In this document: positions 4,809-6,435 of the stretch, piece after piece
Layout: each line of letters begins with the position of its first letter
Position numbering within the stretch: the stretch's first letter is position 1
DNA from: a bacterium
GTDB lineage: Bacteria; Patescibacteriota; Minisyncoccia; Phycocordibacterales; UBA10002
Length of the DNA: 6,435 nucleotides
Assembly (NCBI GenBank): GCA_030697445.1
Contig: JAUYPY010000042.1
Coordinates: forward strand, 1 to 6,435
Reading direction: 5' to 3'
Translations under genes and position numbers: made by a program
The notes under the pieces: generated by a model
Seen by the model: the letters and a program-made list of their open reading frames with translations, nothing else
What the model was told of the DNA's origin: nothing
The model's database searches: none

Positions 4809-5252
4809 TTATTGATTTTTCAACGAACGCATGATGTCGCGCTCCGCGTCCCGCCGCTTAAGCGTCTCGCGTTTGTCGTGCTTTTTCTTGCCGCGCGCGA
4901 GCGCGAGTCCCACCTTCACCTTCCGACCCTTACTATACACCGACACGGGCACGATTGTCAACCCTTTCCGGATTTCAATGCCGGCAAGTTCCGCGATTTC
5001 GCTTTTGGTAAGCAGGAGTTTCCGGTTGCGGCGCGAGTCGTAATCCTTTGGCGTATTTTTCGGCTGATAGGGCGGGATATACGCGTTGACCAAAAACACT
5101 TCGCCGCCGCGTACAATCGCATACGCGCCGTCTAGTGTTCCCTGTTTATTACGGAGCGACTTCACTTCAAACCCAAAAAGCTCAATCCCCGCTTCAAGCG
5201 TGCGGACAAGCTCATATTTGAAACCGGCTTTTTTGTTGTCCAAAAGGTGCAT
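4809..5252 (-). CDS. smpB: SsrA-binding protein SmpB
   Basis: A 147-residue protein that binds the tRNA-like part of tmRNA and takes the place of the missing codon-anticodon stem in the stalled ribosome. It shows NKKAGFKYEL (6-15), the core EAGIELFGFEVKSLR (20-34), DGAYAIVRGGEVFLVNAYIPPY (41-62), RKLLL (77-81), KGLTIVPVSVY (96-106), and VKVGLALARGKKKHDKRE (112-129) leading into the basic C-terminal tail that enters the decoding centre. The ATG at 5252 is chosen over an in-frame TTG at 5270: it matches the family N-terminus, and a -10 box at 5264-5259 would otherwise lie inside the gene. That box is six bases before the ATG, so the mRNA is predicted leaderless. smpB and ssrA are almost certainly one transcription unit, with tmRNA processed out of it or also made from its own promoter. 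Confidence 0.97.
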   Translation of the reverse strand: MHLLDNKKAGFKYELVRTLEAGIELFGFEVKSLRNKQGTLDGAYAIVRGGEVFLVNAYIPPYQPKNTPKDYDSRRNRKLLLTKSEIAELAGIEIRKGLTIVPVSVYSKGRKVKVGLALARGKKKHDKRETLKRRDAERDIMRSLKNQ

Positions 5253-5258
5253 AGCGCA

Positions 5259-5267
5259 ATAGTAGCA
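5259..5267 (-). promoter_or_regulatory. Extended -10 promoter of smpB-ssrA
   Basis: TGcTACTAT reads on the minus strand at 5267-5259. Six bases (TGCGCT) separate it from the ATG at 5252, so transcription should start on the A of the start codon. No good -35 is seen at 17 bases. It shares the 47-base divergent spacer with the ftsH promoter, so the two polymerase sites overlap. Confidence 0.5.
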
Positions 5268-5282
5268 CAACAGAAAAAAGAG

Positions 5283-5291
5283 TGATATAAT
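5283..5291 (+). promoter_or_regulatory. Extended -10 promoter of ftsH
   Basis: A perfect TATAAT (5286-5291) is preceded by TG at 5283-5284 (TGaTATAAT). The ATG at 5300 follows after eight bases, giving a predicted leader of about two bases and no room for a Shine-Dalgarno. A -35 is not obvious, as expected for an extended -10. Confidence 0.6.
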
Positions 5292-5299
5292 ACTTCCTT

Positions 5300-6435
5300 A
5301 TGGAAAACAAAGAAAAACAGCCGAAAGACAAGGCGCCTCAATCGCTCGCGCGCCAAGGTGCGATTGCGCTTCTCATATTCCTAGTGCTAACGAGTGTGTA
5401 CTCGTTCCTCGCGGAAACGAAAGGTACGCGCAAGGAAATTGCGCTTTCCGCGCTCGCGAAGGACATTATTGCTGGGAAAATTACTGAGATCACGGCGCGT
5501 GGAGACGAAATTGAAGCACATTACAAAGACGCTGCAGAAGATGCTCCGCGCGTAATTGCAAAAAAAGAATTCGGAGAATCAATTACCGAGACATTGAAAA
5601 CGCTCGGCGTACCTGCGGAAAAAATGAGTGCGCTTTCAATTACCATCGCTAAACCGAGTGGGGTCGGTTACTGGGTCGGCAACATTGCGCCGTTTCTCTT
5701 GCCAATTCTCTTCCTTGGATTCTTAATTTGGTTCCTGTCGCGGCAAGTGCGCGGCGCGGGTATGCAGGCGTTTTCGTTTGGGCAATCTAAAGCGCGTATC
5801 ACCTTCCCGCACGACAAAAAGCAGAAAGTGTCGTTTAAAGATGTCGCCGGCGCGAAAGAAGCGAAAGAAGAACTTAAAGAAATTGTAGATTTCTTGAAAA
5901 ACCCGAAAAAGTTTCTAGACATCGGCGCGCAAATCCCGAAAGGAGTGCTTCTGATGGGCGCCTCCGGCACGGGCAAAACACTTCTTGCGCGTGCAGTCGC
6001 TGGCGAGGCGAATGTTCCATTCTTCTCCATCTCCGGCTCGGAGTTTGTGGAAATGTTTGTGGGAGTGGGCGCCTCGCGCGTGCGCGACCTTTTCAATATG
6101 GCAAAAAAGGCCGCGCCTTCAATTATTTTCATAGACGAAATTGATGCCGTCGGGCGCGTGCGCGGCGGCGGGATGGGCGGCGGCAACGATGAACGCGAAC
6201 AGACGCTCAACCAAATTCTCGTTGAGCTTGACGGCTTTGAGCCGACCGACCGGCTGGTCGTGATGGCGGCAACAAATCGCCCTGATGTGCTGGACTCCGC
6301 GCTCGTTCGCCCGGGCCGCTTTGACCGGCGCGTGGTCGTTGATTTGCCAGATCGCGAAGACCGCGAGGAAATCTTGAAAATCCACGCGCGCGGCAAACCA
6401 TTATTTGAAGATGTAAACTTGCGCGTTATTGCCGA
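5300..6435 (+). CDS. ftsH: ATP-dependent zinc metalloprotease FtsH, N-terminal part
   Basis: The first 378 codons of a membrane-bound AAA+ protease that runs off the right edge, so the zinc HExxH protease domain is not visible. A basic cytoplasmic N-terminus is followed by a transmembrane helix (about 19-38), an external domain of about 90 residues (39-127), a second transmembrane helix (about 128-147) and the AAA+ module. That module has Walker A GASGTGKT (220-227), the pore loop EMFVGVGAS (251-259), Walker B IIFIDEID (275-282), the second region of homology ATNRPDVLDSALVRPGRFDRR (324-344) split around its DNA-like turn, and arginine fingers near 340 and 343. FtsH forms hexamers and degrades damaged membrane proteins, some regulators and some tmRNA-tagged substrates. 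The Walker A lacks both prolines of the usual GPPGTGKT. FtsH rather than a plain AAA ATPase is supported by the two membrane helices and the MFVGVGASRVRDLF stretch. It is divergent from smpB-ssrA. Confidence 0.96.
   Translation, partial: MENKEKQPKDKAPQSLARQGAIALLIFLVLTSVYSFLAETKGTRKEIALSALAKDIIAGKITEITARGDEIEAHYKDAAEDAPRVIAKKEFGESITETLKTLGVPAEKMSALSITIAKPSGVGYWVGNIAPFLLPILFLGFLIWFLSRQVRGAGMQAFSFGQSKARITFPHDKKQKVSFKDVAGAKEAKEELKEIVDFLKNPKKFLDIGAQIPKGVLLMGASGTGKTLLARAVAGEANVPFFSISGSEFVEMFVGVGASRVRDLFNMAKKAAPSIIFIDEIDAVGRVRGGGMGGGNDEREQTLNQILVELDGFEPTDRLVVMAATNRPDVLDSALVRPGRFDRRVVVDLPDREDREEILKIHARGKPLFEDVNLRVIA

Noticed and set aside
5252..5270. Longer SmpB starting at TTG 5270
   Set aside because: The extra residues (MCYYCA) do not fit the family, and the smpB -10 box would lie inside the gene.
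1..6435. CRISPR arrays, insertion sequences, prophage or toxin-antitoxin pairs
   Set aside because: No regularly spaced direct repeats, transposase motifs or terminal inverted repeats were seen. The genes are core functions.

Overview
The window looks like a piece of chromosome from an uncultured bacterium of the Candidate Phyla Radiation (Patescibacteria), most likely of the Parcubacteria type. This is inference. The support is a divergent 59-residue bL35, divergent IF-3, a lone type IV pilin with a short basic leader, very compact gene packing, and almost no Shine-Dalgarno sequences. UGA acts as a normal stop (gdh ends in TGA), so the recoded-UGA CPR lineages are unlikely. There are no mobile elements, CRISPR arrays or tRNA genes.

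Layout. On the + strand, 2-295 is the C-terminal end of a GT4-type glycosyltransferase. It is followed by about 330 bases without a gene. That gap holds a promoter, a strongly folded RNA candidate (351-559) and a second promoter, which serves a type IV pilin-like gene (630-1067). The pilin gene meets, tail to tail with one base between stops, the minus-strand translation operon infC-rpmI-rplT (2114 down to 1069). rpmI (bL35, 1418-1597) fills the gap between infC and rplT. Upstream of infC on the minus strand lie ung (uracil-DNA glycosylase) and a glutamate dehydrogenase gene. Then comes a roughly 260-base spacer with a promoter and tiny overlapping ORFs. Next is the trans-translation pair: smpB followed, nine bases later, by the tmRNA gene ssrA, which ends at a 15-bp-stem terminator. 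Divergent from smpB, across 47 bases, ftsH runs off the right edge of the window.

Function. Most genes belong to translation and its quality control. IF-3, bL35 and bL20 act in initiation and 50S assembly. tmRNA and SmpB rescue stalled ribosomes. FtsH belongs to a protease family known to degrade some tmRNA-tagged proteins. ung protects DNA from uracil, and the dehydrogenase links glutamate to 2-oxoglutarate.

The two most interesting signals are the unassigned structured RNA at 351-559, whose predicted transcription start falls at the base of its closing helix, and a recurring arrangement in which a -10 box sits 6-8 bases before the start codon (ung, gdh, smpB, ftsH), implying leaderless or nearly leaderless mRNAs.
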